A stretch of DNA of 64,000 nt from Acinetobacter towneri DSM 14962 = CIP 107472 (GCF_000368785.1 NZ_KB849691.1:73835-137834); one strand, 5' to 3'. Counted from the first letter of the stretch, positions 39,057 through 50,216 are shown. The notes: generated from the letters alone by a model not told the origin. Made by a program: numbers and translations.

Positions 39057-40202
39057 TTAGAAAATGGCTTCTAAACGCACTAAAGCACCGAGATAATGAT
39101 TACGATCTGCGCGATCATCATTTAAATAATTGACATCGCCCTGAATAAAGAACCATTCACGTAAAAATGGTTGACGCCAAGAGACAAATGGCCCCCAACG
39201 ATTTAAACGTAAGTCATCATCGTGATAAAAACCGCCTGTATAAATGCCATAGTTAAAGCGGTTGCCTGCAAAGAATTGATGTTGTCTAAAGGTGTAGTTG
39301 TCCCAAACCAAATCATCATCTTGTTCATCGGCATAGGTCAGGCTAAATTGATTGGACAAGAAAGCCTGATTGGGGCGTGCGTGCGTGAGCTCCAAGTTGG
39401 TTCTGAGATAATTTTCACTGTCGATGCCATAACGATAAATTTGTTCGGCATGAAAAGAGAAATCATTTTCCAAAGTCCAGTCTTTAGAGGCTTTTAAACG
39501 CAGATAAATATCATCGCCAGAACGTACCCCTAAATCGACATCTGTTTCAAAAGGTAGACGCTCGGCAAAGTTCGACCAACGTAATGCCAGAGAACTGTTG
39601 TCTTCACGGCTACGTTTGCTGTCTACGGTTTTGTCTGCGTCATGCACTGGGTTTTCGTTGGTAATGGCGACGTTATTTTGCAATTCGTTATCGAGCGAGT
39701 CATCACCAAAGACCACACTGAGTTTATTTTCAAGCGTAGGCAGTTGGATTTTCCCGCGAATACGAGGTTTGACTTCATATTCATTATGCTTATCCCAACT
39801 GCTATCGACCAAAACCCGTAAAGTGGCTGAGGCAGGCTGTTCAGGACTCGGTTCACCAAACCAGTTATCCAGTTTATGTGCTGTTTTATCTGCCCAATTA
39901 CGAATATTTTTTTGACGTTGATCGAACCAAGTTAAATGTTCCGTTTCTGCGGCGGCAGGTACAATGGGTTCATTGGATTGTTCGGGTAACACTGTCGGTG
40001 TGGCATCAATCCAACGTGGAATTGTGTAATAAAAACTGCTTTTATCTACTGCACTTGGCGGAGCGACAGGCAATTCATAAGGTGGCAGTGACGTATGGGC
40101 TTGATCCACTGCTTGAGTTGATTCTTGTGCAAAAGTGATGCCTGCGACCCCACTTAAGAGACAGCTTAATATAAAAGGCGATGTGTGCTTTATTCTTGAC
40201 AT
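39057..40202 (-). CDS. Outer-membrane beta-barrel protein of unknown function
   Basis: A 381-residue exported protein with signal peptide (LSCLLSGVAGITFA). A Pro/Glu-rich N-terminal periplasmic segment (about 30-110) is followed by alternating amphipathic strands from about residue 120 to the end, e.g. LRVLVDSSWDKHNEYEVKPRIRGKIQLP and FRQHQFFAGNRFNYGIYTGGFYHDDD. It ends in VRLEAIF, with a terminal Phe as in outer-membrane barrels. I do not recognise the family. It faces htpG convergently and stands alone. Confidence 0.7.
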   Translation of the reverse strand: MSRIKHTSPFILSCLLSGVAGITFAQESTQAVDQAHTSLPPYELPVAPPSAVDKSSFYYTIPRWIDATPTVLPEQSNEPIVPAAAETEHLTWFDQRQKNIRNWADKTAHKLDNWFGEPSPEQPASATLRVLVDSSWDKHNEYEVKPRIRGKIQLPTLENKLSVVFGDDSLDNELQNNVAITNENPVHDADKTVDSKRSREDNSSLALRWSNFAERLPFETDVDLGVRSGDDIYLRLKASKDWTLENDFSFHAEQIYRYGIDSENYLRTNLELTHARPNQAFLSNQFSLTYADEQDDDLVWDNYTFRQHQFFAGNRFNYGIYTGGFYHDDDLRLNRWGPFVSWRQPFLREWFFIQGDVNYLNDDRADRNHYLGALVRLEAIF

Positions 40203-40296
40203 TATTTACTGATCTTTAAGCCATTTTTGTTAGTGTTGAAAATCTATGAGGTAAAAGCAAGACTTGGCTACAAAATCATAATATAAACGGCAGTTT

Positions 40297-41817
40297 TTAG
40301 GCAGAAACCTCTTTTTCTTGATACATTTGAAGTGCTTGGCATAACTGCAAAGCATCAATCGGTTGCTGTAATTGGGAGATGACTTTTTGAATCATTTGCC
40401 AACTAATACCTTGTTGTCGATCTAATAAAATGTGCGGTATAGCTTGTTCAGTACGGGACAGTTGTAAGCGCTTTTGACCATGAATCACACGAATTTTTTG
40501 TCGTTCTTTCAGTAAAATCAAAGGGGTATGACTCTGTGCTTCACTTTCTTCAAACTGAATAAACTTAGTAGTTTGAATGTGCTGTATCGGAATGAAAGGA
40601 AAATAATGCTCTTGCTGCCACACGATTTGAGCATCATGACTATAGCATTGAAAAAGCTGATCGAAATCAAATAAATGTTCTTGTAATTTTTCCCAAGAAA
40701 TTTCACGTATTGCTGCAATTTCATGTTCAAACTGTTGGCAAAAGTTTTGAGTCAAACGAATCGCTTGCATTTGATCTAATGCGCCAAGCAGTACCACATA
40801 TTTAATAAAGCGTCCTTGCGTATTGGTTTGTTCTGCCAAATATACCGCACGCGCCAACACCTGTTGCTGATCTTCTTCGGGATCAGACAAATGCACCAAT
40901 ACATCGGCATATTGCGTGACTTCTGGCGCTTCAGGCAAAAAGACCCGATACAACTGTGCTGACTCATTTTGGCTAAGATTGAGCGCAGAAATGGGGCAAC
41001 TATATTGGCTTAACAATAGATTATAAGCTGGGTTGACGCTTGGTTTTTGCGTGCCAGCCGTCATCTGGGCAGTATCTATTGTCGTTGCATCAGGCTGAGT
41101 TATATCCAATGTTGCATTGGAAATGATCGTTTGGTCTGCTGTCGGTTCAATTGTAAGTTCATCTTTAGCCACGTCCACAACTTGAGTATCAGACGAGGCA
41201 ACTTCTTCTGTAGCGATGTGGTCTGTAATGAATTCAAATTGAATTGGCGAATCTACAGCTTTATTTTCTTCCAAGTCTGCAGTGACAAAGACTGGCTGAG
41301 TTTGTGCTGCTTCTATCGTTACAGTTTGAGCAGCTTCTAGCACAGCAGCTTGCTTGAGTTCTGCATCGGTTTGAAGGCAGTGATATTGTTGCTGCTGTTC
41401 CAACATCCAGCGATAGACCTGCTCTAAATCTTGAAACTCACTTAGTAAAGCAGTGCGGTCAGCAGCAGGAATTAACCAAATTTGCCAACCTGCTCTCGGT
41501 TGATACAAAATCGCCCAACCTGCTTCAGGCTGTTGATAAAGTACTGTTTCAAGTGTTTCTGGTTCTGTAAATACGCCACAAAAAGATTGTGCATATAAAC
41601 TTTGTTCTGCAAAAGTTACCGCAGTTTGAATTGGATTTTGTGAGGCTTTAAATGTGAGCAACTGTTTTTGAAAAATCGGTTTATCGCACAGCATAAAAAT
41701 TTCTTTAATGCGTGCTTTGGCTTTGGCTGTTTCATACAGACTGAGTCTTTTATGCGTTAAAGCATCAATTAAGTCGCGTAATTCTTTAATCAACAGTGAT
41801 TTTTCTAGTGTATTCAT
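40297..41817 (-). CDS. Hypothetical protein of about 506 residues
   Basis: A cytoplasmic-looking protein with no signal peptide or membrane helix. An N-terminal helical region (MNTLEKSLLIKELRDLIDAL) and a WAILYQPRAGWQIWL block lead to a Thr/Asp/Ala-rich low-complexity middle (about 165-255, with IDTAQMTAGT). The C-terminal half is beta/alpha rich and may be a second domain. The start chosen is the ATG at 41817; the frame reaches back to 41871, which would overlap the upstream gene. I recognise no family or catalytic motif. Confidence 0.65.
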   Translation of the reverse strand: MNTLEKSLLIKELRDLIDALTHKRLSLYETAKAKARIKEIFMLCDKPIFQKQLLTFKASQNPIQTAVTFAEQSLYAQSFCGVFTEPETLETVLYQQPEAGWAILYQPRAGWQIWLIPAADRTALLSEFQDLEQVYRWMLEQQQQYHCLQTDAELKQAAVLEAAQTVTIEAAQTQPVFVTADLEENKAVDSPIQFEFITDHIATEEVASSDTQVVDVAKDELTIEPTADQTIISNATLDITQPDATTIDTAQMTAGTQKPSVNPAYNLLLSQYSCPISALNLSQNESAQLYRVFLPEAPEVTQYADVLVHLSDPEEDQQQVLARAVYLAEQTNTQGRFIKYVVLLGALDQMQAIRLTQNFCQQFEHEIAAIREISWEKLQEHLFDFDQLFQCYSHDAQIVWQQEHYFPFIPIQHIQTTKFIQFEESEAQSHTPLILLKERQKIRVIHGQKRLQLSRTEQAIPHILLDRQQGISWQMIQKVISQLQQPIDALQLCQALQMYQEKEVSA

Positions 41818-41827
41818 TGATGCATAC

Positions 41828-42013
41828 TTAAATATGTTGTTGTGCTTTTTCCAAATAATCTGCCAAGACAATATTCAGAGCCAATTCAATCAATTTATAT
41901 TCTGCCGATTGTGGTTGAGGATAGCGTTTGGCTAATTCGATTAAATGGCTGACCTCAATCGCTTGAGGTGGAATTTTTCTTTGTATAAGTGCTTGAAGTT
42001 GTTGCATAGGCAT
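41828..42013 (-). CDS. Small hypothetical protein upstream of the 506-residue protein
   Basis: A 61-residue protein beginning MPMQQLQALIQRKIPPQAIEVSHLIELAKRYP, predicted to be almost wholly helical. It ends 10 nt before the ATG of the next gene on the same strand, so the two form a probable two-gene operon. Coding status rests on the tight spacing and plausible composition; no family is recognised. Confidence 0.55.
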   Translation of the reverse strand: MPMQQLQALIQRKIPPQAIEVSHLIELAKRYPQPQSAEYKLIELALNIVLADYLEKAQQHI

Positions 42014-42245
42014 CTGCTATAGCAATGAAAACAAAATCACTTTAATTATATGGATTTAATTAAAAAATACATGCTAAAAATTGTCAGCTTTTGTGCTTTT
42101 TTAGACATTATTGACAAAAAATGCGCTTTTTATATGAAAAATAATCAAAAAAATTTAAATCGCAGTGCCAAAAAAGTATTAGCAATTGGGTAGAACACAG
42201 TTTTTAGATGTTGCATGGACGATTTAAAGCAAATTTAGCATTAGA

Positions 42246-42284
42246 AAAACAAACAGCAGCCTGCTTTAGACTGCTGTTTGGGGA
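42246..42284 (-). terminator. Terminator of the small secreted-peptide gene
   Basis: On the minus strand CAAACAGCAG/CTGCTGTTTG (42250-42280) forms a 10-bp stem with an 11-nt loop and runs into TTTTTCTAA, about 55 nt past the stop at 42336. Confidence 0.7.
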
Positions 42285-42335
42285 GAGAAATGGGAGAGAT
42301 TAATACAGCTAAAATTAGTGGATAAAACGCGTAAC

Positions 42336-42500
42336 TTAAGCTGCCTTTTGCGAAGTTGGTTCATTTACAACAGCTTCAGATGCAGCCGATTCTGTATTCA
42401 CTTTTTGATTTGGAAAATCAGGTACATGCACAATTTGAGCAGATACATTTGCAGCAATTGCTAAAAGTGAAACCATCAAAACAGATTTAAACATATTCAT
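42336..42500 (-). CDS. Small secreted peptide (54 residues)
   Basis: From the ATG at 42500 the frame encodes 54 residues: a signal peptide (MNMFKSVLMVSLLAIAANVSA) and a 33-residue mature part starting QIVHVPDFPNQKV and ending in an Ala/Ser/Glu-rich tail (NEPTSQKAA). Its own terminator lies downstream. It is isolated between unrelated genes. No family is recognised, but signal peptide, length and terminator together support a real gene. Confidence 0.55.
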   Translation of the reverse strand: MNMFKSVLMVSLLAIAANVSAQIVHVPDFPNQKVNTESAASEAVVNEPTSQKAA

Positions 42501-42874
42501 GGGAATATCCATCCAAAGTGTTAATGTCTAGGCAGAAGAATAGACATCGTAGGGAGATCAAACGAAATAAAAAATTCACATGAATCATAACAAAGTTTAA
42601 AATTTACAAAATGATCATTTCGGCAATTATTTTAAAAATAGCAATATAAAACAATATATTAGAGTTTTAGCTCTAGTTTTTTTTGTAGGCTTAAATGGTT
42701 GAGATGTCTGCAAAATTTGTATTTAGATAAGTCTGAAATGCGGGTGAATGGTGACAGTTTTTGACAGTGTGAAATCATGTAATGTTTTGGCTGTGATTGG
42801 TTAAACAGTCTAAAAATGCGGTTTTTTTAATCTATGATGGAATTCCAATAACGATAAAGGACAGTGAGAAAATC
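42501..42874. other. Intergenic region upstream of dodecin, no gene seen
   Basis: A 374-bp AT-rich gap between two divergent genes, the secreted-peptide gene (leftward) and dodecin (rightward). It must hold the promoters of both, but I cannot place convincing -35/-10 pairs. The open frame reaching upstream of the dodecin start (from 42797) lacks a good start and is treated as untranslated. Confidence 0.45.
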
Positions 42875-43075
42875 ATGGCAATTGCAAAAGTAGTTGAAGT
42901 TAATTCAAGCAGTACAAAAAGTTTTGAAGACGCGATTCAGACTGGAATCGCTAAAGTGACAGAAACAATTAAAAATGTCCAAGGGGCGTGGATTAACGAA
43001 CAAAAAGTGGTGGTTAAAGACAATCAAATCACGGAGTATCGGGTCAATTTAAAAATCAGCTTCTTGGTTGAATAA
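42875..43075 (+). CDS. Dodecin (flavin-storage protein)
   Basis: A 66-residue protein beginning MAIAKVVEVNSSSTKSFEDAI and containing KNVQGAWINEQKVVV and YRVNLKISFLVE, the whole dodecin family domain. Dodecins form hollow dodecamers that bind flavin dimers. The conserved Trp in GAWI stacks on flavin. The start at 42875 is preferred over the open frame from 42797 because the family begins at MAIAKV. It stands alone with a strong terminator behind it. Confidence 0.9.
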   Translation: MAIAKVVEVNSSSTKSFEDAIQTGIAKVTETIKNVQGAWINEQKVVVKDNQITEYRVNLKISFLVE

Positions 43076-43164
43076 CACCTCGCTTCATTAACGAAGCATA
43101 GTAAGATGACAACTAACCGAAGCATGGTTGCGGGGCAAAGCTGGAACTTTGACCCATTTTAAAA

Positions 43165-43198
43165 GCACAAAAAATCCCGTAATGGGATTTTTTTGTGC
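43165..43198 (+). terminator. Bidirectional terminator after dodecin
   Basis: A long stem (GCACAAAAAATCCC with GGGATTTTTTTGTGC, 5-nt loop) flanked by A and T runs on both sides. It can serve dodecin rightwards and the convergent FrnE-like gene leftwards. Confidence 0.85.
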
Positions 43199-43246
43199 GT
43201 CTAATCAGCCGGAAGAACACTATTCAGCCTTGTCTGTATTTCAATC

Positions 43247-43948
43247 TTAAGCTTTGGGTTCAGACACATCGCATTGTTCTGCATCGCAGCTTGCTGCATC
43301 TTCAAGCTCTAGCTCGCTTGCTGTTTCAAGGGCTTTTTGCAGAACTTGCACAAAAACTTCGCGTGGCTGCGCACCTGCTAAAGCAATACGCTGATCAAAT
43401 ACGAAGAACGGTACGCCAGTGACGTTTAATTGTTCACGTGCAACTTCTTGGTCAAATTTTACAAAGTCGGCATATTCGTCAGAATCCAAAACATCATCCA
43501 CTTCTACAGGGTTCAGCCCAATACGTGATGCAACATCTTCTAGTGTTTCACGCTCGCCAATTGCCAAACCTTGAGTCATATAGCTATAGAAAAAAGCTTC
43601 TTTGGCTTCGCTGCCCAAGCCTTTACTTTGCGCCAAATGCACCAAACGATGGGCATTAAAGGTATTGCCTGAATTGGCATTTTCCCATTGAAAGTCAATG
43701 CCTTCAGCTTTTGCCATTTCGGCAATATTACGCTGCATGTCTTCTACTTCGGCAAGGCTGCGCCCATATTTTTGTGCCAAACGCTCTGAATTGGACACTT
43801 CCTGACGCGGTGGCGCATCTGGATCGAGTTCAAAACTGTGCCAATGCACTTCTAATTCTACACCTGCTTCTTCAGCAGCAGCCTCTAAACGTTTTTTGCC
43901 GATATAGCAAAACGGGCAAACAATATCTGACCAAATATCAACGCGCAT
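43247..43948 (-). CDS. DsbA-family oxidoreductase, FrnE-like
   Basis: A protein of about 233 residues with a thioredoxin fold carrying an inserted helical domain, typical of the FrnE/2-hydroxychromene-carboxylate-isomerase-like DsbA group. The CPFC active site lies in VDIWSDIVCPFCYIGKKRLE near the N-terminus, and the cis-Pro region is in LNVTGVPFFVFD. There is no signal peptide, so it probably acts in the cytoplasm. A Cys-containing C-terminal tail (SCDAEQCDVSEPKA) is additional. The ATG at 43948 is preferred to the TTG at 43960. Confidence 0.88.
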   Translation of the reverse strand: MRVDIWSDIVCPFCYIGKKRLEAAAEEAGVELEVHWHSFELDPDAPPRQEVSNSERLAQKYGRSLAEVEDMQRNIAEMAKAEGIDFQWENANSGNTFNAHRLVHLAQSKGLGSEAKEAFFYSYMTQGLAIGERETLEDVASRIGLNPVEVDDVLDSDEYADFVKFDQEVAREQLNVTGVPFFVFDQRIALAGAQPREVFVQVLQKALETASELELEDAASCDAEQCDVSEPKA

Positions 43949-44201
43949 GAACAATCTCAAATTCTGTTTTTTACTAAGATGGGGATGTTACATAAAATTT
44001 AAAGCATAAAGCGATGCTAAACTTATTTTTGAGCATCTGGTCAAATAGCGTCATGGATACAGAATCATATAAAGGTATAAATGAATTGATTTATTTCACT
44101 ATATTCTAATGGCTGCATTAGAAAATAAGCATAAAATGCTATACAAATGTGACAGGCTTCACGCTAAGATATTGCAAATACTAAAAAATAAGAGGGCACG
44201 C

Positions 44202-44951
44202 ATGCGACGTATAGTGCTAATTATAGGATGTGCAACGCTGCTGATTTTTGGCGGGATGTTTTATCAATATCAACAGCAGCAAAAACAAGTCACTCAATTG
44301 CATGCTTATCAAAATGTGATTTATGAAAAAGCCGAACAAATTTTTGTACAGGCACAGGATTGGTCTAAGCCGATTCAAATTGACTTAAAAGATAATCGTT
44401 TAGATGGCGACTATCAAATTATGGCGAGTTTTGTCTTGAGTCACATGGTGCAAAGTGCCGAAGCGCGCAATAGCTATTTACGTGAATTAAAAGCCTTGAA
44501 TTGGGATCAGTTTTTAGATCCTCAACGACTTGCTGCAGATAAAAAACAAGACTATGCCGATACCGAAGCCATGTTGGTGCAAGTACGTGCCATGGTAGAG
44601 CTGTATCAGGAACATTTAGAACAGCATGAAGCGATGGCTTTGGAGCAGATTGAGAATCTTGAAATCAATCATAATTTGCGCCGTCATTTAGCAGAATCTT
44701 TGCTAGAAAGCCGCCATAATGACCAAGGACACGCATTATTTGAATTGGAAAAGAAAAATTTGGGTAAGGCGTATGTGTTGTTTGCAATTTAAAAAAACAA
44801 TAAATGGGAGCTCAAAAACAATACCTTCATGTTCTATGAAGATGCAGCCTTGAAAGAATTTAATGCGGTATATCAAGAGATGGTGCAGCTCAATACGCAA
44901 ATGCAAGAGATCACTCAGCAGCATCAGCGGGCACTGGAAAGCAAGTTGTAA
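44202..44951 (+). pseudogene. Membrane-anchored protein of unknown function with an in-frame nonsense codon
   Basis: From ATG 44202 (ribosome-binding site AAGAGGG) the protein has a membrane anchor (MRRIVLIIGCATLLIFGGMF) and a helical, Gln/Leu-rich region, then stops at TAA 44790-44792 after 196 residues. The same frame continues without interruption for another 52 codons to 44949-44951, encoding KNNKWELKNNTFMFYEDAAL and onward, which looks like the natural C-terminus (about 249 residues in all). CAA to TAA is a one-base change. The rest looks intact. I do not recognise the family. Confidence 0.6.
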
Positions 44952-45059
44952 GGTCTGGCAAATCCTTACATCAAATTGTCAAAAGAATGTCATCTGCCGT
45001 TCAAATCTCTTGCCTAAACTGTGCCTGTTGATTTAATTGCTCAGCTAGGCAGGTCCAAT

Positions 45060-45332
45060 ATGAACAGCATTCAAGTCTTTGATGATATTCAACAACTGTA
45101 TTTGCAATTCTTAGAAAATAAAAACTACCCGAAACTCGAAAATTTAAATAATTGGGGCAAGAACCGTTACTTCTTTAATCAGCACTTTCGTTTGGTTGAA
45201 GATTGGCATCAGACTGAACAAATTGTGATTGAATTTAATCAACAATATTATTGCTTGGATACAGGCAGCGCCCCAGACTTTATGGATAAAGAACGCTATA
45301 TGACATGGTTGATGGGGGAGTTGTTGGTTTAA
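45060..45332 (+). CDS. Small hypothetical protein (90 residues)
   Basis: A soluble 90-residue protein from the ATG at 45060 (the frame reaches back to a GTG at 45021), beginning MNSIQVFDDIQQLYLQFLEN. It is rich in aromatic residues and Asn. No signal peptide, membrane helix or known motif is visible. It follows the nonsense-interrupted gene on the same strand with a gap of about 100 nt and may be separate. Confidence 0.5.
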   Translation: MNSIQVFDDIQQLYLQFLENKNYPKLENLNNWGKNRYFFNQHFRLVEDWHQTEQIVIEFNQQYYCLDTGSAPDFMDKERYMTWLMGELLV

Positions 45333-45432
45333 GCCGTGCAGGTAAATCACAACTGATCAGCCATCTAGTCTTCAAGATAACAATGCAAAAGAATAAAATT
45401 TAAAAATTAGAACAGCTCAAAACAACAAAATA

Positions 45433-45464
45433 AAAAATCCCCGCATGATGCGAGGATTTTTTTA
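45433..45464 (-). terminator. Rho-independent terminator of fadBA
   Basis: AAATCC-C-CGCAT/ATGCG-A-GGATTT forms an interrupted stem with a single-base loop region and A/T runs on both sides, just past the fadA stop. Confidence 0.75.
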
Positions 45465-45477
45465 TTACGAAGACTTT

Positions 45478-46650
<1,173 letters not shown>

Positions 46651-46662
46651 TCACGTTGCTCC

Positions 46663-48816
46663 TTAACCGTAGAATTTTTTGTTGTTAGCAGCCATGTCAC
46701 GCAACATTTGTGGCGCTTCATAAGCTTTTCCTAAGTGTGCATACTTGTCGCAAAGCGCAACATATTCAGCAACACCTGTTTGGTCGATGTAACGGCATGG
46801 ACCACCACGGAATGGAGGGAAACCTACGCCCATAATCATCGCCATATCTGCTTCAGATGGTGTCGCCACGATGTTGTCTTCTAAGCAACGTACAGTTTCG
46901 TTACAGAACGCAAGCATCATACGGTCAATGATTTCTTGTGCATCAAATTCGCGTTTTTCAGATGTTGCGACAGATGCTACAAGCTCATACGCAGTTGGGT
47001 CGACCACTTTGGCTTTTTTGCCTTTACGATCCAATTCATATTTGTAGAAACCAACGTCATTTTTTTGACCTAGACGTTTGTTTTCGTACATGACTTGGAT
47101 TGAGCCTTTATAGTCTGGCTTCATACGGTCTGGGAAACCTTCTGCCATGACTTCTGCACCGTGAACGCCCGTGTCGATACCAACAACGTCCATCAGGTAA
47201 GCAGGGCCCATTGGCCAGCCGAATTTTTCCATGACTTTGTCAACTTGCTGGAAGTCTGCGCCATCTTTAAGTAACAAGTCGAATGCACCAAAGTAAGGGA
47301 ACAATACGCGGTTCACCAAGAAGCCTGGGCAGTCATTCACTACGATTGGTGTTTTACCCATTTTCTGAGCAAGCACCACAGTAGTCGCAATCGCTTCAGG
47401 TGAAGTTTTTTCACCACGAATCACTTCTACCAATGGCATCATGTGCACTGGGTTAAAGAAGTGCATGCCGACAAAGTTTTCTGGACGTTGGAGGTTTTCT
47501 GCCAAACGTGTAATCGAAATGGTTGATGTGTTTGACGCGATAATGGTGTTTTCACGTACTGATTTTTCAGTTTCAGCCAACACAATACCTTTGACTTTCG
47601 GATTTTCAGTCACGGCTTCAATCACGATATCTACTTCTTTAAACTCGTCATAGCTTAAAGTTGGGCGGATACGTGCCAAAGTTTCACCCATTTTGGCAGG
47701 TGTCATTTTTTTACGTTCAACTTGCTTGGTCAGCAATTTGTTTGCTTCAGACATCCCCAATGCCAATTGTGGGTTGCCAATGTCTTTCATGATAATTGGT
47801 GTGCCTTTGCTTGCCGCTTGGTAAGCAATACCGCCACCCATGATACCCGCGCCGAGTACAGCCGCTTGGTTAACAGGATGCGCACCTTTTTCATATTTTT
47901 TCGAGGTTTTTTTCACCACTTGGTCGTTGATGAACAAGCCAATCAACGCGCCTGCTTGTGGCGTTACTGCAGCTTTGGCAAAGCCTTCAGCTTCTGCTTT
48001 GAGTGCATCGTTACGTGGCAAGCTTGCACCTGCTTGTAAAGCATCAAGCATGAGTTTTGGTGCAGGGTATTGTGCAGGATTCGCTTTCGCTAATACCGCA
48101 CCTTTTGCAGTGTTGAACGCCATCATTTGTTCAAGTGGGTTCAATTTCACTGGGTCTAATTTTTCTTGGCGTTTTGCTTTCCAGTCTAAACGACCTGCAA
48201 TGGCTTGTTTAACCAAATCAAGCGCAGCCGCTTGTAATTGATCTGCAGCAACTACAGCATCTACAGCACCGTCTTTAAGTGCAGCATCAGGACGTTTAGG
48301 GTTAGCCATTGCCATCCATTCAACCGCATTGTCGATACCAATAACGCGGCTTAAACGAACCGTACCACCAAAGCCTGGGAAAATACCGAGTTTGATTTCT
48401 GGTAAGCCCACCTGTGCTTGGTTTGACATGACACGGTAGTCACATACCAAACACATTTCAAAGCCACCGCCCAATGCCATACCATTGATTGCAGCAACTT
48501 TAGGAATTTCTAAATCTTCAAAAGCATTGAAGATGTCGTGAACAGGCAATGCCCAATCCACAATAGCTTGTTCGCCTTGAGCGAAGTTTGCGCCAAATTC
48601 GGTGATGTCTGCACCCACGATAAAGGTTGATTTTGCAGAAGTGACGATTAAACCTTTCACTTCATTGTTTGCTTTAACAGCCTCAATCGCAGCTTTAAAG
48701 TCTTCAATCGTTGCACGGTTAAATTTGTTGACCGACTCACCTTGTAAGTCAAAGCGGAATTCTGCAATTCCGTCCGAAAGCATTTGGACGGTAATGGCAT
48801 TGCCAGCGTGGATCAT
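46663..48816 (-). CDS. fadB: Fatty acid oxidation complex alpha subunit
   Basis: A 717-residue multifunctional enzyme: enoyl-CoA hydratase/isomerase in the first ~190 residues ([34 protein letters not shown]), then an NAD-binding 3-hydroxyacyl-CoA dehydrogenase domain starting near 313 ([33 protein letters not shown]) and its C-terminal domain. It forms the beta-oxidation complex with FadA, encoded directly downstream. A clear AAGGAG ribosome-binding site precedes the ATG at 48816. Confidence 0.97.
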   Translation of the reverse strand: MIHAGNAITVQMLSDGIAEFRFDLQGESVNKFNRATIEDFKAAIEAVKANNEVKGLIVTSAKSTFIVGADITEFGANFAQGEQAIVDWALPVHDIFNAFEDLEIPKVAAINGMALGGGFEMCLVCDYRVMSNQAQVGLPEIKLGIFPGFGGTVRLSRVIGIDNAVEWMAMANPKRPDAALKDGAVDAVVAADQLQAAALDLVKQAIAGRLDWKAKRQEKLDPVKLNPLEQMMAFNTAKGAVLAKANPAQYPAPKLMLDALQAGASLPRNDALKAEAEGFAKAAVTPQAGALIGLFINDQVVKKTSKKYEKGAHPVNQAAVLGAGIMGGGIAYQAASKGTPIIMKDIGNPQLALGMSEANKLLTKQVERKKMTPAKMGETLARIRPTLSYDEFKEVDIVIEAVTENPKVKGIVLAETEKSVRENTIIASNTSTISITRLAENLQRPENFVGMHFFNPVHMMPLVEVIRGEKTSPEAIATTVVLAQKMGKTPIVVNDCPGFLVNRVLFPYFGAFDLLLKDGADFQQVDKVMEKFGWPMGPAYLMDVVGIDTGVHGAEVMAEGFPDRMKPDYKGSIQVMYENKRLGQKNDVGFYKYELDRKGKKAKVVDPTAYELVASVATSEKREFDAQEIIDRMMLAFCNETVRCLEDNIVATPSEADMAMIMGVGFPPFRGGPCRYIDQTGVAEYVALCDKYAHLGKAYEAPQMLRDMAANNKKFYG

Positions 48817-49301
48817 GCCTGATCTCCTTTATTTTGGAGGACTTCTAAGTTGATGTTATGAAGCGTGTGCGATAGTCCTGCACACATATATGCCTCGCTA
48901 ATCTTACGATAACTATATCGAAAAAAAATATAGCAAGTTGTATCAAGCCGTGACGCAAGGGTCATGATTTTTCTCATAGCACGGAATTGCTTTTTGACCT
49001 GATTTTAAAATCCTATTTTTAAAGCAAGATGAAAGTGATTGTTTTCTCTTTTATTTTTAATCGGGTTGTATTGTTTTATGATTTAGAAAAGCTTGATAAA
49101 TAGATGTTATCAGTGGGTTGTTTTGGGCAGAAAAGTCAATCCATCGTTTGGATGGTGATGTTTTAAAGCGTGAAGCTGGATAGGGGGGATAGCGATTTGC
49201 AATGCTGTGTTCTATTTTCTGCTATGACCTCATGCGCTGAAATTGAGTAGAATATGCGCCATTTTTGAATTTCAGCTGTTTTCAGCAATTTGGGTTGTTC
49301 T
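48817..49301. other. Intergenic region between fadB and the LpxO gene
   Basis: A roughly 485-bp gap between divergent genes. It holds the fadBA promoter region but no operator I can name. A 55-codon open stretch without a start lies on the minus strand (49057-49221, containing NRYPPYPASRF) and looks like a gene remnant. GATAGGGGGGATAGCGATTT (49179-49198) nearly matches a 20-mer at 32670-32689. Confidence 0.4.
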
Positions 49302-50216
49302 ATGTTGAAGTGGGTTATTTTGGCGATTTTTATCGCTTCAGCGTTGTATATTCAACAGCGCGGCAAGGTGCGTCATAGTTTTTATCGTCAGTTTTTTGAC
49401 CATTCTACCATTCTCGCACCGATCAACTATTTAATGTACTTATTTTCTAAAGTGCCGAATCAACCTTATATCGACACCCAGCACTTTCAAGATTTAAAGG
49501 TTTTGGATGACAATTGGGAAATGATTCGTGATGAAGCCAAAGCTTTGTATGAACAGGGTGGTATTAAAGCTTCAAGTAGCTACGATGATTTGGGATTTAA
49601 CTCATTCTTTAAAACAGGCTGGAAGCGTTTTTATTTAAAATGGTATGACTCCGCGCATCCATCTGCCGCAGAATTATGTCCAAAAACCACAGCATTATTA
49701 AAAACTTTGCCTAGCATTAAGGCGGCGATGTTTACTGAACTAGCGCCCGACAGTCGTTTAGTGCGTCATCGTGACCCGTATGCAGGTTCATTGCGTTACC
49801 ACTTGGGATTGATGACACCAAATGATGACCGTTGTTTTATTGATGTCGATGGGGAGCGTTATTCATGGCGTGATGGTGAAAGTGTGGTGTTTGATGAAAC
49901 CTATATTCACTATGCTGAAAATGGCACTTCTCAAAACCGTATTATTTTCTTTGCCGATGTCGAGCGTCCGTTAAAATCACTCTGGATGCAAAAGTTTAAT
50001 CACTGGTTTGGCAAAAATGTGATGACCGCAGCAAGCTCTCCGAATGAAGCAGGCGATCAGACGGGTGGCTTAAATAAAGTCTTTGGCTATGTCTATCAAG
50101 TGCGTTTAAAAGCCAAGGCTTTAAAAGCTAAAAATAGTCGTGTGTACTATTTCTTAAAATGGTTTTTAATGCTCGGGATTTTCTTCTTAATTTTTATTCG
50201 CCCTTATGTGTTTTAG
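49302..50216 (+). CDS. lpxO: LpxO-type lipid A hydroxylase (aspartyl/asparaginyl beta-hydroxylase family)
   Basis: A 304-residue inner-membrane protein with an N-terminal membrane helix (about 1-16), an Asp/Asn-hydroxylase domain and a C-terminal membrane helix (about 284-302). The 2-oxoglutarate/Fe(II) site is suggested by RHRDPYAGSLRYHLGL (HxD) and a later HYAENGTSQNRIIFFADVERP. LpxO hydroxylates the secondary acyl chain of lipid A at the 2-position. The ATG at 49302 is chosen over a TTG at 49290. It is monocistronic with its own terminator. Confidence 0.85.
   Translation: MLKWVILAIFIASALYIQQRGKVRHSFYRQFFDHSTILAPINYLMYLFSKVPNQPYIDTQHFQDLKVLDDNWEMIRDEAKALYEQGGIKASSSYDDLGFNSFFKTGWKRFYLKWYDSAHPSAAELCPKTTALLKTLPSIKAAMFTELAPDSRLVRHRDPYAGSLRYHLGLMTPNDDRCFIDVDGERYSWRDGESVVFDETYIHYAENGTSQNRIIFFADVERPLKSLWMQKFNHWFGKNVMTAASSPNEAGDQTGGLNKVFGYVYQVRLKAKALKAKNSRVYYFLKWFLMLGIFFLIFIRPYVF

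Noticed and set aside
39598..39915. 105-codon plus-strand frame within the barrel gene
   Set aside because: It is antisense to a gene with signal peptide and barrel features; composition is that of a shadow frame.
49057..49221. 55-codon open stretch on the minus strand reading NRYPPYPASRFKTSPSKRWI
   Set aside because: It has no start codon and is cut by a stop upstream; kept only as a possible gene remnant in the intergenic note.
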